Numbered from the stretch's first letter, positions 10,301 to 17,935 are shown. The stretch: 64,000 nucleotides of DNA from Chryseobacterium ginsenosidimutans (GCF_024807225.1 NZ_JANUCO010000001.1:1178001-1242000); one strand, 5' to 3'. Numbers and translations: made by a program. Notes: a model not told the origin generated them from the sequence alone.

Positions 10301-10569
10301 TAGGAGGAAGATTGAGCAATGATTTCACCAGAGGTTTCGGTCCGGAACAATTTTTACTGAAAAAAGCCATCAAAGGAAAATATAAAATTCAGACCAATTT
10401 CTTTGGAGAAAGACAGGTCGGAATTGCAGGACCAACGGCGATGATGGCGGAAGTTTATATCAATTACGCAACAGGTAAACAGGAAAGAAAAATAGTGGTT
10501 TTCCAAAATCAGAAAGACGATGAAAGAGGCAGTGACGACGGAATTCTGATTGGTGAGTTTGAGTTTTAG
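7387..10569 (+). CDS. VIT-domain / DUF2135 surface protein with SusC-plug-like middle
   Basis: 1060 residues. Signal peptide ends near residue 19 (LCLAQ). Residues about 30-160 form a VIT (inter-alpha-trypsin) domain, with LTFPLPEGVNASGYALDING and a KKRNVDPGVLE loop. A vWA-like region follows (IVWDNSLSGKKRD, DEILFFTDGLSSFG), with a degenerate metal site. Residues about 610-760 contain two TonB-box-like strings (IEEVVVTG near 616; EVVMVGYNK near 671) and plug-like ISVRGMSS and LEGRVAGLDV, as in SusC proteins. TPR-like helices follow, and the C-terminus has a DUF2135 domain (KDDTDIDLWVTDPNNE, with alternating Asp). Outer surface or periplasmic location is likely. Function unknown; it is a single gene after a terminator, not part of either neighbouring operon. 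Confidence 0.85.
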   Translation: MKSLYIKLLLFFPVLCLAQVPTIETADGKGGYEKNNQVILQKLNIETKITGRISTNVVTMVFKNNSNRLREGRLTFPLPEGVNASGYALDINGKLRNAVPVEKEKAKEVYETIKKRNVDPGVLEKVEGNNFRTTIYPINANGGERTVQITYNYELKKSGNNYQYFLPLNYTSEIPEFNIKTTVFQNTDSPQLEEKPDGSFDFVKNGNVWVAEIHKTKYKPGNNLKINLPQNNENQSVLIQKASGDSAYFLANLNINPNERAKKLPNKLAIVWDNSLSGKKRDHTKEWSLLEEYFKTNKNLTVKTYFINNTFDEGKTFKINDGNWTELKAYLSQTTYDGGTDFGQLKSVREDEILFFTDGLSSFGALKLGWNKPTYTISSSNNVNFNQLKFISNKTGGEFLNLNENDPKKEVKKLLSQPLKFLGIENNDSLSEVYPSLTQTISQDFVLTGILKGNQTTITAKFGYGNEVTETKTMSLNVSEQIIKDWEISKFWAQKKLNELEIFEKQNKDDIKTVSKQFGLVSNNMSLMVLENVEDYVRYDITPPAELRTQFNEIVKNNRTAKDERVNDLMSDAEEMTQNLKEWWKKEYKQNDNKRYPEPNQDYVDIDSATGRSMRIEEVVVTGVSSQATAAPTYAPTPPVANTVADAAPQSDEAVEIKSESPVADRRSNDIQEVVMVGYNKVSRKEAQTSSSVSITSEPVREQAQISVRGMSSIASNSTNSTNLTLEGRVAGLDVRRNSESENPIDILNSGRMSVIDVKSSAEYMKLFNEAKNAETIYQIYLKNRKEYENLPQYYFDISQLLFKNNDKKLGLKVLSSIADLDIENEELYKLLAYKLKQAEVFDKELFVTQKVLEWRPFDPQSYRDYALALEDNKQYQGALDNLYKVLTQSYTQELADRDNGIEETIIMEINQLIANYRNKLDLKKINPKIIADLPVNIRVVISWNKDDTDIDLWVTDPNNERCYYSHPTTEIGGRLSNDFTRGFGPEQFLLKKAIKGKYKIQTNFFGERQVGIAGPTAMMAEVYINYATGKQERKIVVFQNQKDDERGSDDGILIGEFEF

Positions 10570-10817
10570 GTGGAAACTTTTTCAAATTCCGGTGATTGTG
10601 GTTATGGAATTTGGTCAGGTTTTATTCCCGCAGGCAAAGCAAGTACAGTGTATTTAATTAAGCCGTATGATCTGAGACTTTTAATCAATTTAATTAAAAG
10701 CTGTATCATCTACAAACCTGCGGGATTTTTTTTAACAAAGGTAAAAACATAAATAAATATTGAATGTGAATGTAAGTTTTCAAATGGTCGATGTCTAATG
10801 AAGGAGATTGAGTTTGA

Positions 10818-10852
10818 AGCGTCTGCAGAAATGCCGGCGCTTTTTATTTTTA
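10818..10852 (+). terminator. Rho-independent terminator
   Basis: Stem AGCG-TCT-GCA with GAAA loop and TGC-CGG-CGCT, followed by TTTTATTTTT. Mismatches in the middle leave two paired blocks. It probably ends transcripts from the VIT gene. Confidence 0.6.
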
Positions 10853-11144
10853 ATGATAATTTTTTGTATCTTTTTTACTAAATTATTTTAATATAAAGCC
10901 TTATGAAACAATTGTTTATTCTTTCATTACTCTTTTTTGGGTGAAACTTTCTTTGTGAAATATTCAAGTTCGGCGGGTTGGAGAAATAATGCTAAAAAAT
11001 ATTTGATGTATTAATAAAAAAAGGACAACCCCGAAAGGTCGATTAATAGTGGAATTGTGAGGAAATCCTGCTAAAAATTATTCATAATAATCGATTTGAT
11101 GTGAATTTATGTGATTAAATTTAATTTTGAATTAAAAAAAATAT

Positions 11145-11152
11145 TATATTTG
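11145..11152 (+). promoter_or_regulatory. -7 box TATATTTG upstream of the C1q-like gene
   Basis: Matches the Bacteroidota sigma-70 consensus TAnnTTTG, 41 bases before the ATG at 11194. A TTTG at 11126-11129 is 15 bases upstream, rather close for a -33 element. Confidence 0.5.
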
Positions 11153-11193
11153 CAACGTTGAAGTATGAAATTCAATAAAAAAAACACACATTT

Positions 11194-11900
11194 ATGAAAC
11201 ACACATTATTTCTAGTACTCTTTTCAGTACTACTTTCTGGTATTTCCTCAGCTCAAGTAGGGATAGGAAACGCCAATCCTTTAGTAAATCTTGATGTAAG
11301 AGCAGCAAAAGGAAATTCTGCCATTGCTTTTGGAAACACCAATCAAACAGCATCCGCAGCAGGAGCGGGAGCCATGAAGTATGATAATTCTACAAAACAA
11401 ATGTATTACAGGGTACAAACTGGGTGTCTATGGCAGGAACTCAGGCTGCAGTATCCACAGCATTTATTCCGAAAGTAGTGGCTGCTGGAACGAAAACTGT
11501 ATCACAGGCTACATCAGGAGGAGGGGCATATGCCAAATGGACATTCCAAAATGTACTTACAAATGATGGTAACTGGAATACAACGAATAATACATACACT
11601 GTTTCTAAAGCAGGATTTTATGAAGTTTCTATTGCCGGTCCGATACAGGCAAATGCTACAAACAATGCATCAGCTTGGGTTGTTGCGATTGGGAATAATA
11701 AATACATTTTAAATAATTTAAGTAAAGGGAGTGCTGTTGCCAATAACCCAATGTATAGTGGAGGTGCGGTAGCATTATATTTTTCGGTAGGAACAACCAT
11801 TACTTTTGGCTCTATCCATTGTATGGGAGCCGATTGTAGTGATACAACATATAAGGTGGAACCGGGTTGTACTTTTACCATTACCGATTTAGGTTCATAA
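11194..11900 (+). pseudogene. secreted C1q/TNF-like beta-sandwich protein, frameshifted
   Basis: The first frame gives a signal peptide (MKHTLFLVLFSVLLSGISSA) and the VGIGNANPLVNLDV start common in Flavobacteriia surface proteins, then breaks after MYYR. The other frame continues NWVSMAGTQAAVSTAFIPKV and a strand-rich domain (YTVSKAGFYEVSIAGP, ALYFSVGTTITFG) that looks like a C1q/TNF jelly roll, to the stop at 11900. One base is missing near the GGG at 11411-11413; restoring it gives about 235 residues. A terminator follows at 12017. Extracellular role unknown. Real mutation and sequencing error both remain possible. Confidence 0.72.
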
Positions 11901-12016
11901 AATTAGGTAATAAAAGTCTGCTTACTTTTCATTACTCTTAAAATATAAATATTTATTTAAAATTATTGAGGAATTCACCTATGTTTATTTAGCTCTTAAT
12001 TTTAATCAAGCATTAT

Positions 12017-12051
12017 AAAGTCTGTTCTTTAGAGCAGACTTTTGTTTTTTA
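12017..12051 (+). terminator. Rho-independent terminator after the C1q-like gene
   Basis: AAAGTCTG paired with CAGACTTT around a short loop, followed by TGTTTTTT. The remainder of the 11901-12341 gap is AT-rich, with nothing recognised except the promoter near 12317. Confidence 0.8.
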
Positions 12052-12292
12052 CAAAGATTTCTCATTTATTGACCTTGTTTAAACTTTTATTTTACCACAA
12101 AAGAGACAACAGATTGATACATAGTTATTAAGTTCATTACTAAACAGTAAAAATAAGAACATAATAGCTTTTAAAAATCTTTGATTTTTGCTCTTTATTA
12201 GCTTTTGTTTTCTCAATAAGTAAAATAATAACACATCAATAATAGCTTTTGCCTCTTTTGCAGTTAAATTTTTATTTGTTTAAACAGCTTTA

Positions 12293-12324
12293 TTGTTAAA
12301 AATTAATCAATCTCCGTAAATTTG
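12293..12324 (+). promoter_or_regulatory. Bacteroidota-type promoter of the AraC gene
   Basis: TTG at 12293-12295 and TAAATTTG at 12317-12324, 21 bases apart, match the -33/-7 pattern well. The start codon is at 12342, leaving a leader of roughly 10 bases. Confidence 0.65.
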
Positions 12325-12341
12325 ATAACTAAAAGTTAATC

Positions 12342-13199
12342 ATGCAATTCACTGAGAAATTGATCCTCGATAAAGAAATCAAAGATTCTTTTCAAATTAA
12401 AAAACTCAACAATACGGTTTTTGATGGAGGAAATTTGGTAAGTGTGGTGAACAATCGAATATTCATTATACATGAAGGAACGGGAAATGTGATGATTGAT
12501 GAAAATCATTTTGAGATTAACGATCAGGAAATCATTTTAATCTCCAAAGCTCAGGTTTTTTCGTTTTCAAATGAGACAAAGCTTTCAGGTTTTGAAATTA
12601 TTTTTGGGAATTGTTTTTGGGAGAAAACTCCGGCAAGCGCGTCCAATTGTAAGCAGTTGTTATTTAATGATGCGGCGCTTCACCAGAAAATGCTTTTGCA
12701 GGAAAAAGATTTTTCAGAATTAAATCCGGTTTGTGAGATGATGTTTGATGAATTCAGTGCTGAAGATTATCCGAATAAACTCGATGCGATGGCGGCTTAT
12801 CTTAAAATTTTAATGATAAAATTAGCCAATCTTGCTCCTTCTTTTCATGATGGGATTGATGATTTCGACAATCAGACTTACAGAAAATTCCTCGAATTGG
12901 TAAGCTCAGAATATATTGAGATGCACGATGTTCAGTATTATGCAGATCGACTTTCTGTGACACCGCGTAAGCTTTCGGATATTTCAAAAAAGAAAACCGG
13001 AAAAGGGGCAAAAGAAATTATCGCCGGACAAATCGTTGCAGAATCAAAGCGGAATTTACAATTTACCACCAAAACAATCAAAGAAATCGCTTACGGATTG
13101 TCGTTTAGCACACCGGAGCAGTTCAGTCACTTTTTCAAAAAATATACTCAGATTTCACCGTTGGATTATCGGAAAATTTTCGTCAATATTGGCAGATGA
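12342..13199 (+). CDS. AraC-family transcriptional regulator
   Basis: 285 residues. The N-terminal two thirds is a cupin-like sensor (NRIFIIHEGTGNVMIDENHF). The C-terminal 100 residues hold the two helix-turn-helix units: MHDVQYYADRLSVTPRKLS and IKEIAYGLSFSTPEQFSHFFKK, with the usual ending ISPLDYRK. A DNA-binding activator; the ligand is unknown. The HD-hydrolase and SnoaL-like genes follow on the same strand, a common arrangement for a regulator and its targets, but nothing in the sequence proves that link. A good promoter lies directly upstream. Confidence 0.9.
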   Translation: MQFTEKLILDKEIKDSFQIKKLNNTVFDGGNLVSVVNNRIFIIHEGTGNVMIDENHFEINDQEIILISKAQVFSFSNETKLSGFEIIFGNCFWEKTPASASNCKQLLFNDAALHQKMLLQEKDFSELNPVCEMMFDEFSAEDYPNKLDAMAAYLKILMIKLANLAPSFHDGIDDFDNQTYRKFLELVSSEYIEMHDVQYYADRLSVTPRKLSDISKKKTGKGAKEIIAGQIVAESKRNLQFTTKTIKEIAYGLSFSTPEQFSHFFKKYTQISPLDYRKIFVNIGR

Positions 13200-13266
13200 T
13201 AAGACTATTTTGACATTCCCCTCATCGTTTTTGGATGCTACTTTTGTATCATTAAAAATCAAGAAA

Positions 13267-13918
13267 ATGGCAGTCCAAAAATTAAAAAATGTTGCAGGAA
13301 TTACCATTCCCGACAGTAAAATAGCAAGCGAAGCTACAGAATTATTACTCGAACACGGCACAGAATTCATTTACAATCATTCTCTCAGGGTTTTTCTTTT
13401 CTCTTCATTAAACGGCAAAAGACAAAACATGAAATATGATGAAGAATTGTTGTATGTAAGTTCTGTTTTTCATGATTTGGGACTGGTTTCCGCATTACAG
13501 CAGTCCCGATTTGAGGTTTGAAGTTGACGGAGCCAATGCAGCCAGAGATTTCCTGAAAAGCCATGGAATTTCGAACGATAAGTTACAATTGGTTTGGGAT
13601 ACGATCGCACTTCATACAACCATCGGAATCGCAGAACATAAAGAAAATGAAGTCGCTTTAATGTATTCCGGAGTCGGTCTGGACGTAATGGGAGAGGGCT
13701 ACGAACATTTGAGTGAAGGCAACAGAAACGAAATTATCAAAGCTTTTCCGAGAAATGATTTTAAGAAAAATATTATTCCCACGTTTTTTGAAGGTTTTAA
13801 ACATAAAACTGAAACGACTTTCGGAAACATTAAAGCCGATGTCTGTGCATTCATGATCCCGAATTTTGAAAGAAAGAATTTCTGCGACTGTATTTTGCAC
13901 TCGCCTTGGAGCGAATAA
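13267..13918 (+). pseudogene. HD-domain hydrolase (cyanamide hydratase-like), frameshifted
   Basis: The start at 13267 (MAVQKLKNVAGITIPD) is chosen because upstream sequence in this frame overlaps the AraC gene. The first part has the HD metal pair in LLYVSSVFHDLGLV. The frame then ends, and the rest (HYSSPDLRFEVDGANAARDF to the stop at 13918, with TIALHTTIGI carrying a further His) is in another frame. Removing one T from the TTT at 13487-13489 joins them as GLVPHYSSPDLRF and gives about 216 residues. The sequence resembles the cyanamide hydratase / Ddi2-3 group of HD proteins. Substrate unknown. Confidence 0.8.
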
Positions 13919-13954
13919 TATTTTTTAATAATTTAGATTAAAATTTTAATAAAT

Positions 13955-14380
13955 ATGGATAATTCTTTGCTCGATAAAAATAAAGAAGTGGTGAGACGGT
14001 TTAATGAAGAAGTAATTCAAAATGGTAATGTTGAGGTATTTAATGATTTGATGGATGATGATTTTGTTAATAATTCTGCACCTGAAGGAGGTGATAAAAC
14101 TAAGAATGGGATGATTCATACTTTTAATAATATTCTCCGCCCTGCAATGCCCGATATGAAAGTGACAGTTTATCAGCAAATTGCAGAAGATGATTGGGTG
14201 ACGACAAGAAAAAATATTAAAGGCACACACAGCGGTATTTTTTTAGGAATTGCAGCTACCGGAAGAGAAATAAGTATTGATGTCGTTGATATGGTCCGTC
14301 TAAAAAACGGAAAATATATTGAACATTGGGGACTCAATACGCTTTCAGCTGTTTTGGCAGAATTGAGAAGCGGTCAGTAA
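13955..14380 (+). CDS. SnoaL-like ester cyclase / NTF2-fold protein
   Basis: 141 residues. The start NKEVVRRFNEEVIQNGNVEVFNDL, the central DDWVTTRKNIKGTHSG and the C-terminal DMVRLKNGKYIEHWGLN are typical of the SnoaL-like polyketide cyclase family (cone-shaped alpha+beta barrel). Such stand-alone proteins are widespread and mostly of unknown substrate. It lies 36 bases after the HD gene and is followed by a terminator, so it probably ends that transcript. Confidence 0.85.
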   Translation: MDNSLLDKNKEVVRRFNEEVIQNGNVEVFNDLMDDDFVNNSAPEGGDKTKNGMIHTFNNILRPAMPDMKVTVYQQIAEDDWVTTRKNIKGTHSGIFLGIAATGREISIDVVDMVRLKNGKYIEHWGLNTLSAVLAELRSGQ

Positions 14381-14405
14381 TTTAATATCTCATATTAAAA
14401 ATATT

Positions 14406-14435
14406 AAATCCTTATCATTGATGAGGATTTTTTAT
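14406..14435 (+). terminator. Rho-independent terminator after the SnoaL-like gene
   Basis: AAATCCTTATCA pairs with TGATGAGGATTT (one G.T pair), followed by TTTTATATTT. Confidence 0.8.
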
Positions 14436-14455
14436 ATTTAAACGAAAATTATTTT

Positions 14456-14463
14456 TACTTTTG
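14456..14463 (+). promoter_or_regulatory. -7 box TACTTTTG before the small ORF / PL10 unit
   Basis: Matches TAnnTTTG, 27 bases before the ATG at 14490. It supports starting the small protein at that ATG rather than at the TTG at 14478. No clear -33 element. Confidence 0.4.
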
Positions 14464-14489
14464 GTAAAATTATCTTATTGAATAGAATT

Positions 14490-14765
14490 ATGTTCACAGC
14501 TAAAAATTCCTTTGTCGGATCAATATGTGCAATCGGTTGCATTAAAAAGGATTTAGTGAAAGCTCAAACATCCATTCACGTGATAAATTCTTTGGATTTT
14601 TCTAAAAATGAAATGATTGCAGTTTTTGTTTCACAATTAAAATCATTTTTAACTAAAAACAAAGAAGCTGATCTTAGAATAAAAGACACAAAAGGAAAAT
14701 ATCTTGAAAAAACAATTTCAGATTATCACAAACCCTTTAACAGTAAAGGTAAAATAAATTTTTAA
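14490..14765 (+). CDS. small protein of unknown function upstream of PL10
   Basis: 91 residues from ATG 14490 (MFTAKNSFVGSICAIG). I do not recognise a family. It has one mildly hydrophobic stretch at the N-terminus and a basic C-terminal half rich in Lys. It ends two bases before the PL10 start codon, so if expressed it is translationally linked to the pectate lyase. It could be a leader peptide or a chance ORF. Confidence 0.4.
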   Translation: MFTAKNSFVGSICAIGCIKKDLVKAQTSIHVINSLDFSKNEMIAVFVSQLKSFLTKNKEADLRIKDTKGKYLEKTISDYHKPFNSKGKINF

Positions 14766-14767
14766 GG

Positions 14768-15790
14768 ATGAATAAAATATATACAATCGCTCTTGGGTTA
14801 ATTGCCATTAACCTTTCCGCTCAGGTAAAAAAAGATACTTTGGCAGAAAAAATGTTAGTTTATCAGCTTCCAAACGGAGGTTGGGGAAAACAGCTTAGTG
14901 ATAAATCTGTGGTGAATTACGATTTGCCGTTGGATAAAAACCTGTTGAAAAAGATAAAAGAAGGTGGCGACGATCATGCAACGATTGATAACAATGCGAC
15001 TTCAAAGGAAATTAATACCTTAATAAAAGCGTATTCCACGACAAAAAATCCGGAATATCTGAAGTCGGCAGAAAAAGGAATCAGCTATCTTCTTTTGATG
15101 CAGTATAAAAATGGCGGATTTCCTCAGTATTATCCGAATTCGGGATTGTATAGAAAGCAGGTGACGTACAATGACAACGCCATGATTAACGCATTGACGG
15201 TTCTTTACAATGTTGCGGAAGGGAAAAATGACTTCGATGTGGTGGATTCAAAATTAAAAGAAAAATCAAAAATTGCCGTACAAAAAGGAATTGATTGTAT
15301 TTTAAAAACTCAGGTTTTACAAAAAGGAATTCCTTCAATTTGGGGAGATCAGTACAATGAAATTACCCTTCAACCCGACAAAGCCAGAGCTTTTGAACCT
15401 ATTTCATTAGCAACCGGAGAATCTGTAGGAATCGTAAGGTTCTTAATGATGCAGCCGGTAAATCCTGAAGTTGAAATATCAATTAAATCGGCAGTCAAAT
15501 GGTTTAAACAAAATAAAATCGAAGGCTACAGCTACAACGTTTCAAAAGTAAACGGAAAAGCGGTCCGAACGTTAGCTGAAGATAAAAACTCTGTGATCTG
15601 GGCAAGATTTTACGATATTAATAGCAATAAACCTCTTTTCGGAGATCGCGATGGAAGTGTAAAATACAATTACAACGAAGTTTCCGAAGAAAGAAGAAAC
15701 GGATACAGCTGGTTTGGTGATTTTGCCGATAAACTTGTCAACAAAGAATATCCGAAGTGGCTTGAAAAAAATAAGATTTCTGATAATTAA
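14768..15790 (+). CDS. pectate lyase, polysaccharide lyase family 10
   Basis: 340 residues with a signal peptide ending near residue 19 (NLSAQ). Family landmarks: NGGWGKQLS near the N-terminus, DDHATIDNNATSKEI, LLLMQYKNGGFPQYYPNSG, TYNDNAMINALTVLY and WARFYDINSNKPLFGDRDG, the conserved C-terminal block of PL10. The enzyme cleaves polygalacturonate by beta-elimination, probably in the periplasm or at the surface, giving unsaturated products that feed KdgF and KduI. It is the only pectinase of the window on the + strand and stands apart from the main enzyme block, separated by repeats. Confidence 0.9.
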   Translation: MNKIYTIALGLIAINLSAQVKKDTLAEKMLVYQLPNGGWGKQLSDKSVVNYDLPLDKNLLKKIKEGGDDHATIDNNATSKEINTLIKAYSTTKNPEYLKSAEKGISYLLLMQYKNGGFPQYYPNSGLYRKQVTYNDNAMINALTVLYNVAEGKNDFDVVDSKLKEKSKIAVQKGIDCILKTQVLQKGIPSIWGDQYNEITLQPDKARAFEPISLATGESVGIVRFLMMQPVNPEVEISIKSAVKWFKQNKIEGYSYNVSKVNGKAVRTLAEDKNSVIWARFYDINSNKPLFGDRDGSVKYNYNEVSEERRNGYSWFGDFADKLVNKEYPKWLEKNKISDN

Positions 15791-15851
15791 CTTATTTCCG
15801 ATTTGTGGGAAAGATTTTAACTTTATCATCTTTTTTAAATTTTTTATTTGA

Positions 15852-15970
15852 AGCTATTTCCCGCTTTCCGCACTCGCTATTTTGATGAAGTATCGTCGCG
15901 GTGGCTTTGCCGCCGCGACGATACTTCATCAAAATGAGCTCAAACAAATGCTCCAATCGCGGCTAGGAAT
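15852..15970 (-). repeat. palindromic dispersed element, copy 1
   Basis: Read on the - strand it runs from TAGCCGCGATTGGAGC through a long central hairpin to GCGGAAAGCGGGAAATAGCT. The same frame, TAGCCCCGATTG...GGAAAGCGGGAAATAGCT, appears in copy 2. From memory such elements are scattered between genes in Flavobacteriaceae; not checked here. Confidence 0.65.
15879..15935. repeat. 27-base stem hairpin with 3-base loop
   Basis: 15879-15905 is the reverse complement of 15909-15935 apart from one wobble pair. The stem is GC-rich at its tip (GTCGCGGTGGC / GCCGCCGCGAC), far longer than a terminator, and has no T-run. Confidence 0.9.
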
Positions 15971-16007
15971 TGTGTTATTCTTTCAATGGTTGGAAATAAA
16001 CACATAT

Positions 16008-16090
16008 TTTGTCATTCCGCAGGAATCTAAGCACAGTTTTTAGAAAGTAGTACGGAAAGATTCGCACCTAGATTCCTGCGGAATGACAAA
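16008..16090. repeat. perfect 22-base inverted repeat (GTCATTCCGCAGGAATCT type)
   Basis: 16008-16029 and 16069-16090 are exact reverse complements around a 39-base loop. The core GTCATTCCGCAGGAATCT resembles intergenic repeats common in Bacteroidota. Confidence 0.85.
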
Positions 16091-16251
16091 CCTTGTGGAA
16101 AATTATATTGTAAAATTAGCAATATCCTTTTTCATATTCAGCCTTGACAAGGCTTTGCTGTAGAAAAAAATAACGGAAAGATTAATGTCCAGATTCCTTT
16201 TCAGGTCGACAAATTTTGTGGTTATTTTGAACTGCTGAAAATATCACCTGC

Positions 16252-16324
16252 AACCATAGCCCCGATTGAAATGAAAATCCTTTTTTGCAAAAAAAGATTG
16301 CAATGGAAAGCGGGAAATAGCTCC
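16252..16324 (+). repeat. palindromic dispersed element, copy 2
   Basis: Runs from ATAGCCCCGATTGAAATG through the hairpin CTTTTTTGCAAAAAAAG to GGAAAGCGGGAAATAGCT. Same end sequences as copy 1 but a different, shorter central hairpin and the opposite orientation. Confidence 0.65.
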
Positions 16325-16464
16325 TTAAAAAATAATAAAAGTACAATTCGACGGAGTCAAAAAGCTTCAAATAAAAGTGTAAAAAAGTTTATCTCTAAAA
16401 AATGAATGATAACAATTCAATTATCAAAAAAAACTCTATTTTTAACTTTTTAAACGAAATAACT

Positions 16465-16821
16465 ATGAAAAAACTATTTTTTGCACTTTGCATGATGATT
16501 TTATGCGGCAGTAATGTGGCAATGGCACAAGCAAAATCCACCGAGACCAAAGCGTCTATGTTAAAATCAATTCGAAACACAATGGCGAAAGAGATGATTA
16601 AAGATGGCAGCCCTAAAGAAAAGTCTGAAAAATTTGCGGATTGCTTTACAAAAGCATTAGGTGAAAAACTGAGTCTGGATGAGCTTAAAATATTTTATAA
16701 GCTGAATGACGTAAAACCCGGACAAGCACCTCCGAAAGAACTTATAAAACAAGCAGAAAAAATGGGTCTAAGAGAAAAAATGGAAACTGTGGGAACGGAT
16801 TGTGGATCTCTCTTGCAATAA
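16465..16821 (+). CDS. small secreted protein of unknown function
   Basis: 118 residues from ATG 16465, chosen because a clean signal peptide follows (MKKLFFALCMMILCGSNVAMAQA); an upstream in-frame ATG at 16402 would bury it. The mature part is helical and charged, with one Cys in FADCFTKALG and another in VGTDCGSLLQ, possibly forming a disulfide. I do not recognise a named family; small proteins of this type are common in Chryseobacterium. Single-gene unit with a strong terminator behind it. Confidence 0.75.
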   Translation: MKKLFFALCMMILCGSNVAMAQAKSTETKASMLKSIRNTMAKEMIKDGSPKEKSEKFADCFTKALGEKLSLDELKIFYKLNDVKPGQAPPKELIKQAEKMGLREKMETVGTDCGSLLQ

Positions 16822-16860
16822 CAATATATCAACCAGCTATACAAGGACAGAATAAGAAAA

Positions 16861-16893
16861 AAGACTGAGAATTTCTCAGTCTTTCTTGTTTTT
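16861..16893. terminator. terminator between convergent genes
   Basis: AAGACTGAGA pairs perfectly with TCTCAGTCTT around a 3-base loop, followed by TCTTGTTTTT. An A-run on the left side may let it also act on the - strand transcript ending at 16948. Confidence 0.85.
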
Positions 16894-16947
16894 AATCTTG
16901 TTTTAGAAGACCTATGTACGGTATATTTTTTAATTACTCATTTCCGA

Positions 16948-17853
16948 TTACTTATTACCTATCGTTTTCAGCCAGTCTGCGCACAATTTTTTCCAATTGT
17001 CGGTAAGTTCTGCTTTGTTGGTGATTCCAATATTATGTTCGCCTTCCGGAAATATAAAAAGAGCACCTTTTACTTTGTTTTGAAGCATCGCTTGATAATA
17101 CAAAATACTATTGATCACAGGAACTGCGGGATCATTTTGAGCATGAAATAAAACCGTTGGTGGAGTTTTTTCCGTCACCCGATTTTGCATAGAATATTCT
17201 TTTATTTTTTCGGCAGAAGCATTTTCTCCCAACAGATTAACTCTGCTTCCTTTATGCGCAAATTCTCCAAGATCAACAACCGGAGAAACCAAAATTGCAA
17301 AGTTCGGGATCGTTGAAATATTTTCCCAATCGCCTTTTAATTCTGTATAATCTTTAGGAATATCACTTACCATTGCCGCTAAATGTCCTCCTGCAGAAGT
17401 TCCCAAAACACCAATCTGATTGGGAGAAATTCCCCATTGAGCTGCATTTTTGCGGATGAGTTTTACTGCAGCCTGAACATCCTGTAACGGACCAATCTCT
17501 CTTTGCTTAAGATCCGGAGAAGTTGGAAGGCGGTAATTCAGAACGAAAGCAGAAATTCCTAATGTATTGAGCCATTTTGCATATTGATAACCACCCAAAT
17601 CATACGTAAGATGGTGATAACCACCACCGGGAATGATGATAACTGCAATCTGTTTTCGATCTTCTTTCGGAGGTAAAAACGCAAAAAGTTCAGCTTCCTG
17701 AATTTGGGTAATTCTCCCTTCTTTTTCTTCTTCTATTTTTAATTTTAACCCTTTAGAATTAGGCATTTCTCCTTTTGGCCAAACCGTTATTTTTTCCTGT
17801 GCTGAAAACATATTTAAAAAGAAAATGAATACTACGAACACATATTTTGTCAT
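16948..17853 (-). CDS. secreted alpha/beta hydrolase (acetylesterase-like), tandem copy A
   Basis: 301 residues with a signal peptide ending near FSAQ. Alpha/beta-hydrolase landmarks: oxyanion loop IIIPGGGYHHL, nucleophile elbow GVLGTSAGGHLAA (Ser), the Asp region FHAQNDPAVP and the His in FPEGEHNIG. It is probably an esterase that removes acetyl or other ester groups from pectin side chains, judged from the neighbours (CE12, CE8, GH28). It is a close relative of the gene at 18074-18979; the spacer upstream carries a 3' scrap of the cupin gene, showing how the duplication arose. Confidence 0.88.
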   Translation of the reverse strand: MTKYVFVVFIFFLNMFSAQEKITVWPKGEMPNSKGLKLKIEEEKEGRITQIQEAELFAFLPPKEDRKQIAVIIIPGGGYHHLTYDLGGYQYAKWLNTLGISAFVLNYRLPTSPDLKQREIGPLQDVQAAVKLIRKNAAQWGISPNQIGVLGTSAGGHLAAMVSDIPKDYTELKGDWENISTIPNFAILVSPVVDLGEFAHKGSRVNLLGENASAEKIKEYSMQNRVTEKTPPTVLFHAQNDPAVPVINSILYYQAMLQNKVKGALFIFPEGEHNIGITNKAELTDNWKKLCADWLKTIGNK

Positions 17854-17889
17854 GATTTGTTGATTTGTGATTATTGTAAGATATTTTCT

Positions 17890-17922
17890 AAACCTTCAAG
17901 GTTTCAAAAACCTTGAAGGTTT
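17890..17922. repeat. 33-base hairpin repeat AAACCTTCAAGG...
   Basis: AAACCTTCAAGGTTT and AACCTTGAAGGTTT face each other around CAAA. Copies at 19012-19044 (identical) and 43645-43677 (one change). Confidence 0.85.
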
Positions 17923-17935
17923 AAATTTTAAGAAT

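Larger units (their letters stand above)
10570..11193. other. intergenic region with hairpins and a decayed signal-peptide stub
   Basis: About 620 bases without a supported gene. At 10903 an ATG opens a 13-codon signal-peptide-like stub (MKQLFILSLLFFG, then stop), probably a gene remnant. An inverted repeat (TCCCGCAGG near 10625, CCTGCGGGA near 10717) brackets a smaller CTTTTAAT/ATTAAAAG hairpin and ends in T8, so it may be the terminator of the VIT gene. Near 11030, CCCCGAAAGG resembles dispersed Bacteroidota palindromes. Confidence 0.4.
15838..16378. repeat. composite of facing palindromic elements between PL10 and the next gene
   Basis: The 540-base gap has no gene but is bounded by inverted sequence: TTTATTTGAAGCT at the left, AGCTTCAAATAAAA at the right. 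Just inside are two oppositely oriented copies of one element ending in GGAAAGCGGGAAATAGCT (15852-15970 on the - strand, 16252-16324 on the + strand). Between them lies a 22-base inverted repeat. The parts are listed separately. Confidence 0.7.

Noticed and set aside
10570..10752. 60-codon GTG-start frame directly after the VIT gene stop
   Set aside because: No recognisable features; its end runs through a hairpin with a T-run.
15879..15935. Terminator of PL10
   Set aside because: The stem is too long, lies about 90 bases away and has no T-run on either strand.
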